A stretch of 46,842 bases of DNA from a virus: IMG/VR virus record IMGVR_UViG_3300026510_000002, positions 1-46,842 of that record; one strand, written 5' to 3'. Shown here in pieces: positions 18,001-24,917 of this stretch (positions within the stretch are counted from its first letter, which is position 1; the number at the start of each line of letters is the position of its first letter). A program made the position numbers and the translations under genes. The notes beneath the pieces are model-generated. The model was not told the origin of the DNA. It did no database searches and was given only the letters and a program-made list of their open reading frames with translations.

Positions 18001-18897
18001 AGAATTCATTGCAATGGAACCTTGAATTGTTGGTTCTGTTAATTTAAGAATTTGCGCTTGTGAAAACCCTAAACGTGCATATTCTGTTTGAAGTCCTGCC
18101 ACTTGGCCCGCCGTCTTTACAGTGATTGCACCAAGTCTTTTGCTATCTTCAACCAATTCTGAAATATTACCTTTAGTCTTTTGAAGTACACCGGCCAGGG
18201 TTGCATTTTGTTTTTCAAAATCACGTACAATCGAAATTGATGACTTAATCAATCTAAATGCACCAAATATTCCAAGTGTCAAACCTGCTGCTTGGGCCAG
18301 TCTAATAAAACCACCACGTAAACGTCCAAGACCTTTTTCGTATGCACCAACTTGTCTGCGACTGTCACCAGTTGCTTTTTCAAGTTTTAAAAGTTGTGCA
18401 GTAAGTTGTTTTTTTGACTCGGTTAATCTTCGGCCACGTTTGGTGTTGGTAGTTTCTGCACCAGTCAATTTTGTCCAAGCAATTGTGACCAATGAAAGTT
18501 TTGCCCGCATATTCTCAATTGAACCAGTTGTGGTGTTTTGAATAGTTGCTGCAAGTCGGCGTTCTTTATTTTGTTTTTTTATTGCTTCGGTTTCAGCAGT
18601 GATTGCCTTTTTAGTCTTACCACGTTGAGCGTTCAACTTCTTATTCAGTGCATCAATTTTTCGTAAAGTAGCATTGTATTTTCGGCGCACTTCTGTCAAC
18701 TGACTCGTTTTGGTAATCAGTTCATCAATACCTTTATTGTCTTTAAGTGAAACAATTCGTGTTTCTTTTCGGACCTCTTTGGCTTTGGCAATTAAATCAT
18801 CTGACAATCGAAAGAAATCTTCTTTCGTTTTTTTCATTCCACCATCATCCTGAAAAAAGTCTGAATACTTTACAATTACATTATTACTATCTGGCAT
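15037..18897 (-). CDS. Tail tape measure protein (1286 aa)
   Basis: This is the longest gene in the genome. The N terminus is coiled coil. A TP901-type tape-measure core follows at about residues 210-480 (LQTEYARLGFSQAQILKLTE; ATSLRNIFIEAAKRG). A hydrophobic stretch near 490-580 and long Lys/Glu-rich coiled coils come next. The C-terminal Gly-rich part (GGIVGVDGVKTNSFG; GGGVLAFHEGGEGFLSRNEI) is typical of tape measures of Bacteroidetes siphophages. It follows the chaperone frameshift pair, as expected. By the usual 1.5 angstrom per residue, the tail would be roughly 190 nm. Confidence 0.92.
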   Translation of the reverse strand: MPDSNNVIVKYSDFFQDDGGMKKTKEDFFRLSDDLIAKAKEVRKETRIVSLKDNKGIDELITKTSQLTEVRRKYNATLRKIDALNKKLNAQRGKTKKAITAETEAIKKQNKERRLAATIQNTTTGSIENMRAKLSLVTIAWTKLTGAETTNTKRGRRLTESKKQLTAQLLKLEKATGDSRRQVGAYEKGLGRLRGGFIRLAQAAGLTLGIFGAFRLIKSSISIVRDFEKQNATLAGVLQKTKGNISELVEDSKRLGAITVKTAGQVAGLQTEYARLGFSQAQILKLTEPTIQGSIAMNSELSATAQLVGAVVNSYDDLSASDAPAIIDTMALATAKSALNFEKLNVGLPIVLGAANALNVPLTEVTATLGKLADAGIETSTGATSLRNIFIEAAKRGLNYKDALKQISKSTDKLSTANKLFGKRAAVSALVIANNTEAVGELDEALQDAAGTAQSMADKELDTLDGSIKLLTSAWEGLILQLNDATDGGNVLSNTIRFLAENLQTIFKVIGIATTSYLAYVIAVKAANLATKLGIVWTRGASIATNIKTAATTAATAAQKAFNTTLKANPLGLIVALLAAAVTAYYAFRDSVSAAEKAQKLFNETKQESFEVETEKISEEKKVQNKRVQELEHEINVRRANGEKSAKLDKELIERKKKILTEEIAVNQKIIDSQNEVLDNNNRIVEERLANSKKVQDDLKQRAIDESYGTQPKAFGRNVTGPVIKQINANDRVIKETEAQKAGIVGIIQARNKEIASLAKDLDAIDKKLTVQIAENGKKRKKVIQARIKELALLRRRLEDLQDGSIKNDENRELQQNKRKFDREIKAIKGNSKIEIELRKELEREKQRQIVKIRGKFTKERLALLKRGQEIERFLITDKDDKAISIETAKTKKLIAEITKNTELVLAKRKELILKAELSLQKFKDDIAHRSDLRDLENAKLIAEAKIEQRRGEFKTQKEYEVFKNAEFIKIQRKYLTERLALIQSFGGDDYKVEIEQLKAQLANLDVDPPEIDKWKKFADEMKAVLTQVSIEIEKALQKSVEKSQKALSEQQKAVDTQRARAEKGLTNTLAFEQKEQAKREAELIKRQKRLDRIQKLKSYWNTYNANLSSLKEGEDSSRAITKTLRDIAIIEALTASLSSFGDGGIVGVDGVKTNSFGITRGRSHNKGGGVLAFHEGGEGFLSRNEIDNIGMENFYKFKQMAATGPLDQNFFSGQGQSFSASLKDVVFTDPRLVKGMVDVKDAILSRPSQSLNVPEVVDGILRFTETISKGNLTKRNHYVVKKPRL

Positions 18898-18899
18898 AA

Positions 18900-19247
18900 C
18901 TACGTCTTTTTAAATTTGTCTTTCAAATATCTGACACTTGCATAAAAGTCAAATACTGAAATTGTTTCTAAATTTGCACCCAGATAGTCCACAACTGAAA
19001 TGGAATAAAGACGAAAATCAACTTCAATCTTTTGTTCCATATTACCCTCAACGTGAACATTCCAAATGTTGGGTTTAACAGTTTGCAATATCTCTTTTTC
19101 CAGACCGTAAATAATTTTATCATACTTATCAATATCATCATCAATGATACTGTCACACATCGCATTCACTAACTGAATTTTGATTGCGTTTTGTGATTGT
19201 TGTTCTAAATTTTGAAAATCTTCTGGAAAATATATTTCCAGTTCCAT
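18900..19247 (-). CDS. Tail assembly chaperone, T-like downstream frame
   Basis: This frame starts MELEIYFPEDF, overlaps the upstream gene by 43 bases in the -1 frame, and ends just before the tape measure. A run of ten A on the minus strand (19253-19262) lies just upstream in both frames. A -1 slip there fuses this frame to the upstream protein. It is therefore likely to be made mainly as the C-terminal part of the fusion at 18900-19657, as in lambda gpG/gpGT. Independent initiation at 19247 is possible. Confidence 0.7.
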   Translation of the reverse strand: MELEIYFPEDFQNLEQQSQNAIKIQLVNAMCDSIIDDDIDKYDKIIYGLEKEILQTVKPNIWNVHVEGNMEQKIEVDFRLYSISVVDYLGANLETISVFDFYASVRYLKDKFKKT

Positions 19248-19657
19248 TTCGATTTTTTTTTTACTTGGGTCAACGTTTCCATTGACTTAATGTGACCCAA
19301 TCCAATTCGTTCCAGATGCACCAGAACTTCATCGAGGTCATCCGGGTTAATACCTTTGTAATACTTGTCATCAATCCGTTTCACCATCACTGCAAATGCT
19401 CGACCTTTCGGCATATTCTCATTATAAGCATTGAAAACAGTTAAACGTCTGTTGCTAATTTCTTGAATTGCTTCTGAAACCATACCTTTTTCAAGAAATG
19501 AAAGTGCTTTTGTCGTTCTTGCATCATAATCATCAAAAGTGTGGCCCACCTCATTTGCCATCATCTGGTATTTATTGAACTTCTGAAATCTCAATATTCC
19601 CATATCTTGGATATTGTCAAAAACTTCAATTTTATGACATCTTATTTCTACAATCAT
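18900..19657 (-). CDS. Predicted -1 frameshift fusion of the tail chaperone pair (GT-like)
   Basis: In the G-like frame the A10 run reads GTA AAA AAA AAA TCG. A -1 slip gives GTA AAA AAA AAA ATC GAA ATG, which enters the downstream frame two codons before MELEIYF. The product would have about 252 residues: 135 from the first frame, then 117. Long A runs are efficient slippery sites and the gene order is that of known G/GT pairs. The run and frames are seen; the slip is inferred. Confidence 0.7.
19205..19657 (-). CDS. Tail assembly chaperone, G-like
   Basis: This 150-residue protein begins MIVEIRCHKIEVFDN and contains an N-terminal helical domain (NKYQMMANEVGHTFDDYDAR). Its position two genes upstream of the tape measure, its size, and a slippery A10 run (19253-19262) near its 3' end all match the G component of siphophage tail chaperones. 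Such proteins coat the tape measure before tail tube assembly. It starts with ATGA overlap on the small membrane protein gene. Confidence 0.72.
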   Translation of the reverse strand: MIVEIRCHKIEVFDNIQDMGILRFQKFNKYQMMANEVGHTFDDYDARTTKALSFLEKGMVSEAIQEISNRRLTVFNAYNENMPKGRAFAVMVKRIDDKYYKGINPDDLDEVLVHLERIGLGHIKSMETLTQVKKKSKWNWKYIFQKIFKI

Positions 19658-19920
19658 TTTTTAATCAATTTAAGACACCCAGACACACAAAAAGGTATCA
19701 AGATGTATATTGTGTCTAAATATTCACAAAACATCACCAGAACGAACAAAATCCACCCCAAATGAAAGTTTATACAGAATTCACATTTCGATAATCTGTG
19801 AATGAATTTGAACTTGGTTTTCATACCATAATCTTCAAACTTTTTGTAAACGTCAAATTTCGTCAATAAAGCATTGACGAAATAGACCATTAAAACTGTT
19901 ATAATAATTAATTCAATCAT
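19654..19920 (-). CDS. Small membrane protein with CxxC motif in tail operon (88 aa)
   Basis: An N-terminal membrane helix (MIELIIITVLMVYFVNALL) is followed by a basic loop (KTKFKFIHRLSKCEFC). Two more hydrophobic segments then follow. The KCEFCINFHLGW motif recalls the CxxCxxFWxG pattern of DUF1360-type membrane proteins, so a distant relationship is possible. A membrane protein between connector and chaperone genes is odd for a virion part. Its stop overlaps the chaperone start (ATGA). Confidence 0.6.
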   Translation of the reverse strand: MIELIIITVLMVYFVNALLTKFDVYKKFEDYGMKTKFKFIHRLSKCEFCINFHLGWILFVLVMFCEYLDTIYILIPFCVSGCLKLIKK

Positions 19921-19925
19921 AATTT

Positions 19926-20552
19926 TTATTTTACACCCGCTGGTTCTGTTATTATTGGAAAACTGTCACAATCTTCTTGAAGTGTAATTTGTAAATCGAC
20001 TCTAAAACATTGAAGTGGTGCTTTGTTGTATTGTTCTAAATCATCAAGAACGAATTCACGATACACTTCTTTCAAGTCACGTGTAATTGTCTTGATTTTA
20101 TACTGAAAATCGAACATTATCATACCATCGGTAAGTTTTCGCCTTACACTTCTTATCAGTTTTTGAGTAAACAAACCATCTTTCAATGCTTCTTTATTTA
20201 TCAATTTAAGATTTGCAGAAAATATAATACCAACATTGTATGTCAAAAAGTTGTGTTGATTTGCTGCAAAATCATTTTCTTCATTCCCAACGATAAAAAA
20301 GAACATTCCAGAATAATCATTGTCTGGTGTTAATCTGTGATATTTATATTTCACACTGTCTTTGCTACCAACATACGTTTCTGGATAGTAAAATTGTTTA
20401 CCATTTGCATCTTTTCTGTAAAAACGTTGTGCAGTATGATATGGGTGTGAAATCCAATCAAGTTCTGACAACATCAAACGTATTTCATTCGTGGCTTGCT
20501 CAATCTCAATTGGATTGTTTACTGCAACTTCTTTATCTTGTAAATTTACCAT
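19926..20552 (-). CDS. Head-tail or tail completion protein candidate (208 aa)
   Basis: This protein starts MVNLQDKEVAVNNPIEIEQA and is mixed alpha/beta with no membrane segment. The middle (YNVGIIFSANLKLIN) and a later beta part (LQCFRVDLQITLQEDCDS) resemble small tail terminator folds, though I cannot assign a family. It overlaps the start of the chaperone block closely and follows the 144-residue connector-like gene with a 20-base overlap. Placement suggests tail terminator or tube-related function. Confidence 0.5.
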   Translation of the reverse strand: MVNLQDKEVAVNNPIEIEQATNEIRLMLSELDWISHPYHTAQRFYRKDANGKQFYYPETYVGSKDSVKYKYHRLTPDNDYSGMFFFIVGNEENDFAANQHNFLTYNVGIIFSANLKLINKEALKDGLFTQKLIRSVRRKLTDGMIMFDFQYKIKTITRDLKEVYREFVLDDLEQYNKAPLQCFRVDLQITLQEDCDSFPIITEPAGVK

Positions 20553-20967
20553 ACTTATTTTTTAATGATGGAATAAAATGAACTCGCATAAACTCATTCA
20601 TATTTTCCACTGTTGGTTTCAAAATTTCTTGACCGTATCGTTTAATCAAATACTTTGTGTGTGATACATTGCTTGATAATTCAAATCTGTCAAAATATGC
20701 GTCAATCGTAATTGATGCGTAAAAATCACCTTTGTCTTTCAACGTTGTTCTGTCCGATGGTTGACCTTTCGATATTTTGTATCTTATCGTGGTTCTGGTG
20801 TAACCTTTTAATCTTTTTGTGTTCCCATCAATACCTTTATCGTACAATTGTTTTTTGATAACATAATTTTTGATGATGAAACTGTTTTTTTCAATAGTTT
20901 CTTTAAAATGCAACAAAAATTTACGTTCAAAATCTTCAACAAACCGTATTTGACTTTTAAACAACAT
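20533..20967 (-). CDS. Neck or head-tail connector-like protein (144 aa)
   Basis: This is a basic protein with an N-terminal helix (FERKFLLHFKETIEKN) and a middle containing SKGQPSDRTTLKDKGDFYASI. Such a helix followed by a G-rich turn and beta strands is reminiscent of HK97 gp10-like tail completion proteins. The gene lies between the 379-residue structural gene and the tail genes, which fits that role. Similarity is weak, so the call is mainly positional. Confidence 0.5.
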   Translation of the reverse strand: MLFKSQIRFVEDFERKFLLHFKETIEKNSFIIKNYVIKKQLYDKGIDGNTKRLKGYTRTTIRYKISKGQPSDRTTLKDKGDFYASITIDAYFDRFELSSNVSHTKYLIKRYGQEILKPTVENMNEFMRVHFIPSLKNKYGKFTR

Positions 20968-20969
20968 TA

Positions 20970-22109
20970 TTAATTCATTCCGTATTCAGGTTCATAAGCA
21001 ACCCCCTCACAAGGCAAACACTTTTCATTTATGCCAGAAATATTAAATGATACTGCTTTTAGTTCGTTTCTGTATTTTCTGGTAATATTATTCATCTTGG
21101 TTTCAGTGTCGCCTTCCATATCTCGAATGACCATCATTTTAACACTTTCTTCAATAAAATTTATTTCCGGTGTAAACTTCATATCATTCAAAATCATTTC
21201 AGTCACTTTCAGGGCCAATAAGTTTTTGAACACAAACTTGTTTTCAATAAAGAAGTTCGTTAAATCACATCTGGTGGTCAATCTTAGGTTCATACCATAA
21301 CTTTCATTGTTGATGTAAAACGCATTGTTTAAATCGAACATTTCACCCTTTATAAAAGAACCTTGTGGCACATACAATGGATAAACAAGAAAGTATTCAG
21401 ATATGTTTCGCCATTCAGTATAATTTGAAGCATTACAACCACCACACGCCCCTTTATCCCAATTGAAATCAGTGTTATTTATTGCATTACCAACCAAATC
21501 TTCTTGGTAATATCCAAGAACAAAAACACCTTCATTGTATTGTTCATCTTCAAATGCAGTAAGTGAAACATTTGCTTTTGTCCAATCCCATTGTGCAGTT
21601 CCTGTTGTGGTCACATCAAATTCTTGAATTGGTTCTTTTTTTGAACTGTGGAATAAGTAAAGTTTGAATTCTTCAACCTCAGCAAATTGCAGTCCAATAT
21701 GATTAATTACGGCTTGAATTCCAGATGCAGTTCGCAATCTAATTTGGAAACCAACAAATCTGTTTTCATTAACAATCTTGTCATTTAACCAACCGTATTT
21801 GTTTAATAGTTGTGATGTTTTCAGTAACGTTTTACCGTACTGGTTAATCTGTCTGTATTGCAGTAAGTCGTTCAACATTTCAACTGAACTGTCACCAACT
21901 TTTTGTGCAAGGTAATCATCAATGTCTTGGTTATCTGGCAAAGTTGCTGTGATAATATCCAAACGCAATGCTGGGTGTTTCTGTTGGTAGAACTCACCAC
22001 TGTCCGTTTCTGTAAGTGCAACGTCAATTTCAATTTCATCTGTATCGTGATGTTGACGCCATCCAAGAAGTGATTTGTATGCTGGTATTACTTTATCTGC
22101 TGTGAACAT
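20970..22109 (-). CDS. Structural protein downstream of capsid, connector or minor head protein (379 aa)
   Basis: This protein starts MFTADKVIPAYKSLLGW just 15 bases after a strong terminator that follows the capsid gene, so it is expressed by readthrough or by an unseen promoter. The sequence is alpha/beta with Cys-rich spots (KGACGGCNASN; NEKCLPCEG) that could bind metal or form a clip. I recognise no family. Between the capsid and connector-like genes, it may be a head-tail adaptor. Confidence 0.5.
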   Translation of the reverse strand: MFTADKVIPAYKSLLGWRQHHDTDEIEIDVALTETDSGEFYQQKHPALRLDIITATLPDNQDIDDYLAQKVGDSSVEMLNDLLQYRQINQYGKTLLKTSQLLNKYGWLNDKIVNENRFVGFQIRLRTASGIQAVINHIGLQFAEVEEFKLYLFHSSKKEPIQEFDVTTTGTAQWDWTKANVSLTAFEDEQYNEGVFVLGYYQEDLVGNAINNTDFNWDKGACGGCNASNYTEWRNISEYFLVYPLYVPQGSFIKGEMFDLNNAFYINNESYGMNLRLTTRCDLTNFFIENKFVFKNLLALKVTEMILNDMKFTPEINFIEESVKMMVIRDMEGDTETKMNNITRKYRNELKAVSFNISGINEKCLPCEGVAYEPEYGMN

Positions 22110-22124
22110 TTTTTTAAGTATTAA

Positions 22125-22162
22125 AAAAGGCCTTACACCTCAATGTGAGTGTAAGGCCTTTT
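22125..22162 (-). terminator. Terminator or attenuator between capsid and tail genes
   Basis: Perfect 14-bp arms AAAAGGCCTTACAC (22125-22138) and GTGTAAGGCCTTTT (22149-22162) are followed by a T run on the minus strand. It lies between the major capsid stop and the next start and would make capsid mRNA more abundant than tail mRNA. The long A/T-tailed stem could act in both directions. Confidence 0.85.
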
Positions 22163-22181
22163 GATTGCTATTTACTTGGTT

Positions 22182-23237
22182 TTATACCGTTGGTAAAAAC
22201 TCGAATTTTCTAATTGCACCAGACTCAACCGCCATATCAGCGTTGTAAGGTGTGATTATTGCATAGTCAAATGAAATTTGCCAGTGCTCAACTTTGGTTG
22301 CAGTCAAATGACCTAAACCATCAGCTTCCATTGCACTTTTATCATCACATTTCGATTTGTATTGAATACCCACCGTAAATGGTAAATTTGGCAAAGTATC
22401 TTCAAACCATTCAGTTCCATCAGATGCGATTGCACGCATTCTTGCATCAACGTCAACACGTGTCAACAATCCAACTGAACCATTTGGCATAAAGTAACCA
22501 GTACTTGACACACCAGCGTCATTTGTCAAACGATTTGAGAATGTGAAATTCTTACCGTTAAACTGGAACGCAAGGTTTTCATCGTTACCAGTACCTTGAT
22601 TGATGTATTTACGAACATCAGCCATCATTGATGGTGATGCGATGATGTAAACATCTTCATTGTAAAAATCATCTTCAAAATTAATTGGGTCAATGTCATT
22701 AAAGAAAAATTCACGGTCTGCAAATGCAACTTGAAGTGCATTACCAGCAGGCGTGTATTTGTCTGTCACCAAACTTGAACCATAAACTTGATTTTTAGCA
22801 GTATCAATTGCACTGTCTAAATCAACTTCAATTGCACTTTTGAATGCTTCAACACGTTCTTTAATCTTTTTTGCCAAATCAGTTGTGTAACCAATTTCAT
22901 TCTTTTCGTATTGGCCTGGCACCATACAAATGTCAACACTTGCAGTTTTCCAGACAACACGAATTAAATCGCTTTCAGATTGTCCGCACGCAATTGTACA
23001 ACTACGTGTGTTCTTAATTGTAACCGTTCCTTTCTTCATTATCGGAATATCCAAGTTACGTCCTTGTGATGCAACCGCCTTTGTCTTAAGGTCTGAACTC
23101 ACAATTGAGTCCTGTGCATCTGTCATTTGCATTACTGCTGTCAATAGTCCGTGTCTTGTTTCACGTAAATGGTCACGGTCAAGATTTGAAGGGTATTGCG
23201 CTCTAATGTCTTGTAAATAAGTTGCTGCTAAGCTCAT
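22182..23237 (-). CDS. Major capsid protein
   Basis: This 351-residue protein starts MSLAATYLQDIRAQYPSN. Position after the scaffold-like gene and before a strong terminator, size, and lack of membrane segments all fit an HK97-fold major capsid. An N-terminal helix, the PNGSVGLLTRVDVDARMR region and a C-terminal NLPFTVGIQYKSKCD segment resemble capsid proteins of Bacteroidetes siphophages. I see no obvious protease cleavage signal, so processing is uncertain. Two Cys near residues 83-87 and others might form bonds. Confidence 0.82.
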   Translation of the reverse strand: MSLAATYLQDIRAQYPSNLDRDHLRETRHGLLTAVMQMTDAQDSIVSSDLKTKAVASQGRNLDIPIMKKGTVTIKNTRSCTIACGQSESDLIRVVWKTASVDICMVPGQYEKNEIGYTTDLAKKIKERVEAFKSAIEVDLDSAIDTAKNQVYGSSLVTDKYTPAGNALQVAFADREFFFNDIDPINFEDDFYNEDVYIIASPSMMADVRKYINQGTGNDENLAFQFNGKNFTFSNRLTNDAGVSSTGYFMPNGSVGLLTRVDVDARMRAIASDGTEWFEDTLPNLPFTVGIQYKSKCDDKSAMEADGLGHLTATKVEHWQISFDYAIITPYNADMAVESGAIRKFEFLPTV

Positions 23238-23270
23238 AATTTTCTTATTTTAATAATTAAACAAATTTTT

Positions 23271-24230
23271 CTATCGTGGTAATTTCACAACACCGTAACG
23301 ATTGTAAGCCTCGTTTTTCAACTTATCCCAGTTGTCATCGCCACGTGTTACACCAGAACTTAAAAGTGCTTCTTCTGCTACTTTTAAGAATTCTGACTTC
23401 GTTTTAAATGAGCCTTCTGGTAATTTAAGCGTCTTAACGTCCTTCCCTTCAACGTTTTTTGTTTCAATCGACCCGGTTACTGTTGTAGGAGCACCACCAC
23501 CCCCATCACTATTTTCTGTAAAAAGAACATCTTTCAATGCTAATTTCAATATATTTTCTGCACTTTCTGGCTTGTACTCACTGTTTGAAATCTGGGCACC
23601 TTTATCATCAAGATAAACAACCACACCTTCAACCACTTTTGAGTTTTTAACCAAACTATTAACTGTCATATTCACCAACGCTTTTCTTGCAACGTCTGGA
23701 ATATCTTCATTGAATTTTAACCCACGCAATCCAGTTTCAATGTCTGAACGCTTTCTGAAATCAACATTACCAGTTTCAGCATCATTTGCACGTTTAATAA
23801 GTCCTTCACGTTCAACTTTCCACTTTTCAGTTTCAGTGTTAAATGTTTTTTCCCAATGAGCACCACCACCGTCTTTTTTCAAAGTTTCGATTTGTGCCTT
23901 TAAGTCAATAACCGCTTGGTCTTTGTTTAAAGTTACTTTTTGTTTACGCAAACCAGCCAGTTCATCATAAAGACTGTTGATTTTGTCATAAGTCTTTTGC
24001 TTACCACCACCATCAACGGTTCCCGGACGTTCACCAAGTTTGTTAAACATATCTTCATCATACTTTGAATGAATTCCAGAAACTTCATCTGAAATACGTG
24101 CATCAAATAAAACATTGGCTTTATTCGTAATCACTTCTTTTCCCTTGTCACTATCAAGTATGTGTGATGTTACTCCTGTTAATAATTCTGCATTTTTACT
24201 TAATGCTGCTGTAATTTCTGCTAAATCCAT
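23271..24230 (-). CDS. Capsid scaffold-like protein (319 aa)
   Basis: This acidic and Lys-rich helical protein has a coiled coil at about residues 85-160 (LRKQKVTLNKDQAVIDLK). A Gly-rich linker (NSDGGGGAPTTV) precedes a basic C-terminal helix region. Coiled-coil scaffold proteins of this size directly precede the capsid gene in many phages. No protease motif is visible, so it is probably a pure scaffold without a fused protease. Confidence 0.75.
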   Translation of the reverse strand: MDLAEITAALSKNAELLTGVTSHILDSDKGKEVITNKANVLFDARISDEVSGIHSKYDEDMFNKLGERPGTVDGGGKQKTYDKINSLYDELAGLRKQKVTLNKDQAVIDLKAQIETLKKDGGGAHWEKTFNTETEKWKVEREGLIKRANDAETGNVDFRKRSDIETGLRGLKFNEDIPDVARKALVNMTVNSLVKNSKVVEGVVVYLDDKGAQISNSEYKPESAENILKLALKDVLFTENSDGGGGAPTTVTGSIETKNVEGKDVKTLKLPEGSFKTKSEFLKVAEEALLSSGVTRGDDNWDKLKNEAYNRYGVVKLPR

Positions 24231-24266
24231 TTTTTTCTCTTTTTAATGGGTTAAATAATCAAATTT

Positions 24267-24917
24267 TTATTTGGTTGCTTGTTTAGCAATCCAGTCTTTT
24301 ACTACAATACGAATGGCATCAGTACTTTTTGCAGTACCTAATTCAATTTTGTTGTCTGCTGCAAATTCATTTAAACCTTTAAAGTCTGCAACTGAAACGT
24401 CAAAATCAACATCACCTTTCACTGTTGGTTCTGGTGGTGGTGAAACACTTCCATTGTCCACTGGTGGAACAACTGGTGCAACTTCTTTTTTCGGTTTTGC
24501 AGCAAGTTTTGCTTTCAAATCTGCAATTTCTTGTGCTTGTGATGAAATAGTTTCATCTTTCTTTGTGTCCACTGGTGGAACAACTGGTGCAACTGCTACT
24601 TTTTCACCTTTCTTTGGTTTCGCCAACTCTTCAGCACTCAAAGTTGATGGGTCGTGTAATAAGATTGCATTTGCAAATCCTTGAAACACAAAATTTTTCT
24701 TGATTTTCTCAAATCCAAGTTTGCTGTAAGTTTGAGTTGTTACAGATACATCATTTTTGGTTTGACCCGGACGGTCTTTTACTCTAACCAAAATAACGTG
24801 ATAGTGCCTTTTATCTGCATCTTTCACGTTTTTTTCTATTTTTGAAACAAGTGTTTCGTCAATCTTTTTCAGTGCCTTCACCGCTTGGGTCAAGTTGCTG
24901 GCTTGTAATGTTTTCAT
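24267..24917 (-). CDS. Head-associated protein with duplicated proline-rich linker (216 aa)
   Basis: The N-terminal domain (about residues 1-110) begins MKTLQASNLTQAVKAL. Two copies of a VAPVVPPVD linker flank a coiled coil (ISSQAQEIADLKAKLAA). The C-terminal 45 residues (DFKGLNEFAADNKIELG...VKDWIAKQ) look like a small helical HeH or Rho-N-like domain. It overlaps the portal end by 59 bases. The location between portal and scaffold suggests a minor head or assembly protein. Function unknown. Confidence 0.6.
   Translation of the reverse strand: MKTLQASNLTQAVKALKKIDETLVSKIEKNVKDADKRHYHVILVRVKDRPGQTKNDVSVTTQTYSKLGFEKIKKNFVFQGFANAILLHDPSTLSAEELAKPKKGEKVAVAPVVPPVDTKKDETISSQAQEIADLKAKLAAKPKKEVAPVVPPVDNGSVSPPPEPTVKGDVDFDVSVADFKGLNEFAADNKIELGTAKSTDAIRIVVKDWIAKQATK
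24455..24594. repeat. Direct repeat of 29 bp inside the head-associated gene
   Basis: Two identical 29-bp copies (24455-24483 and 24566-24594) encode the duplicated proline-rich linker. They are in the same reading frame and probably reflect a recent duplication of a flexible segment. Confidence 0.8.
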
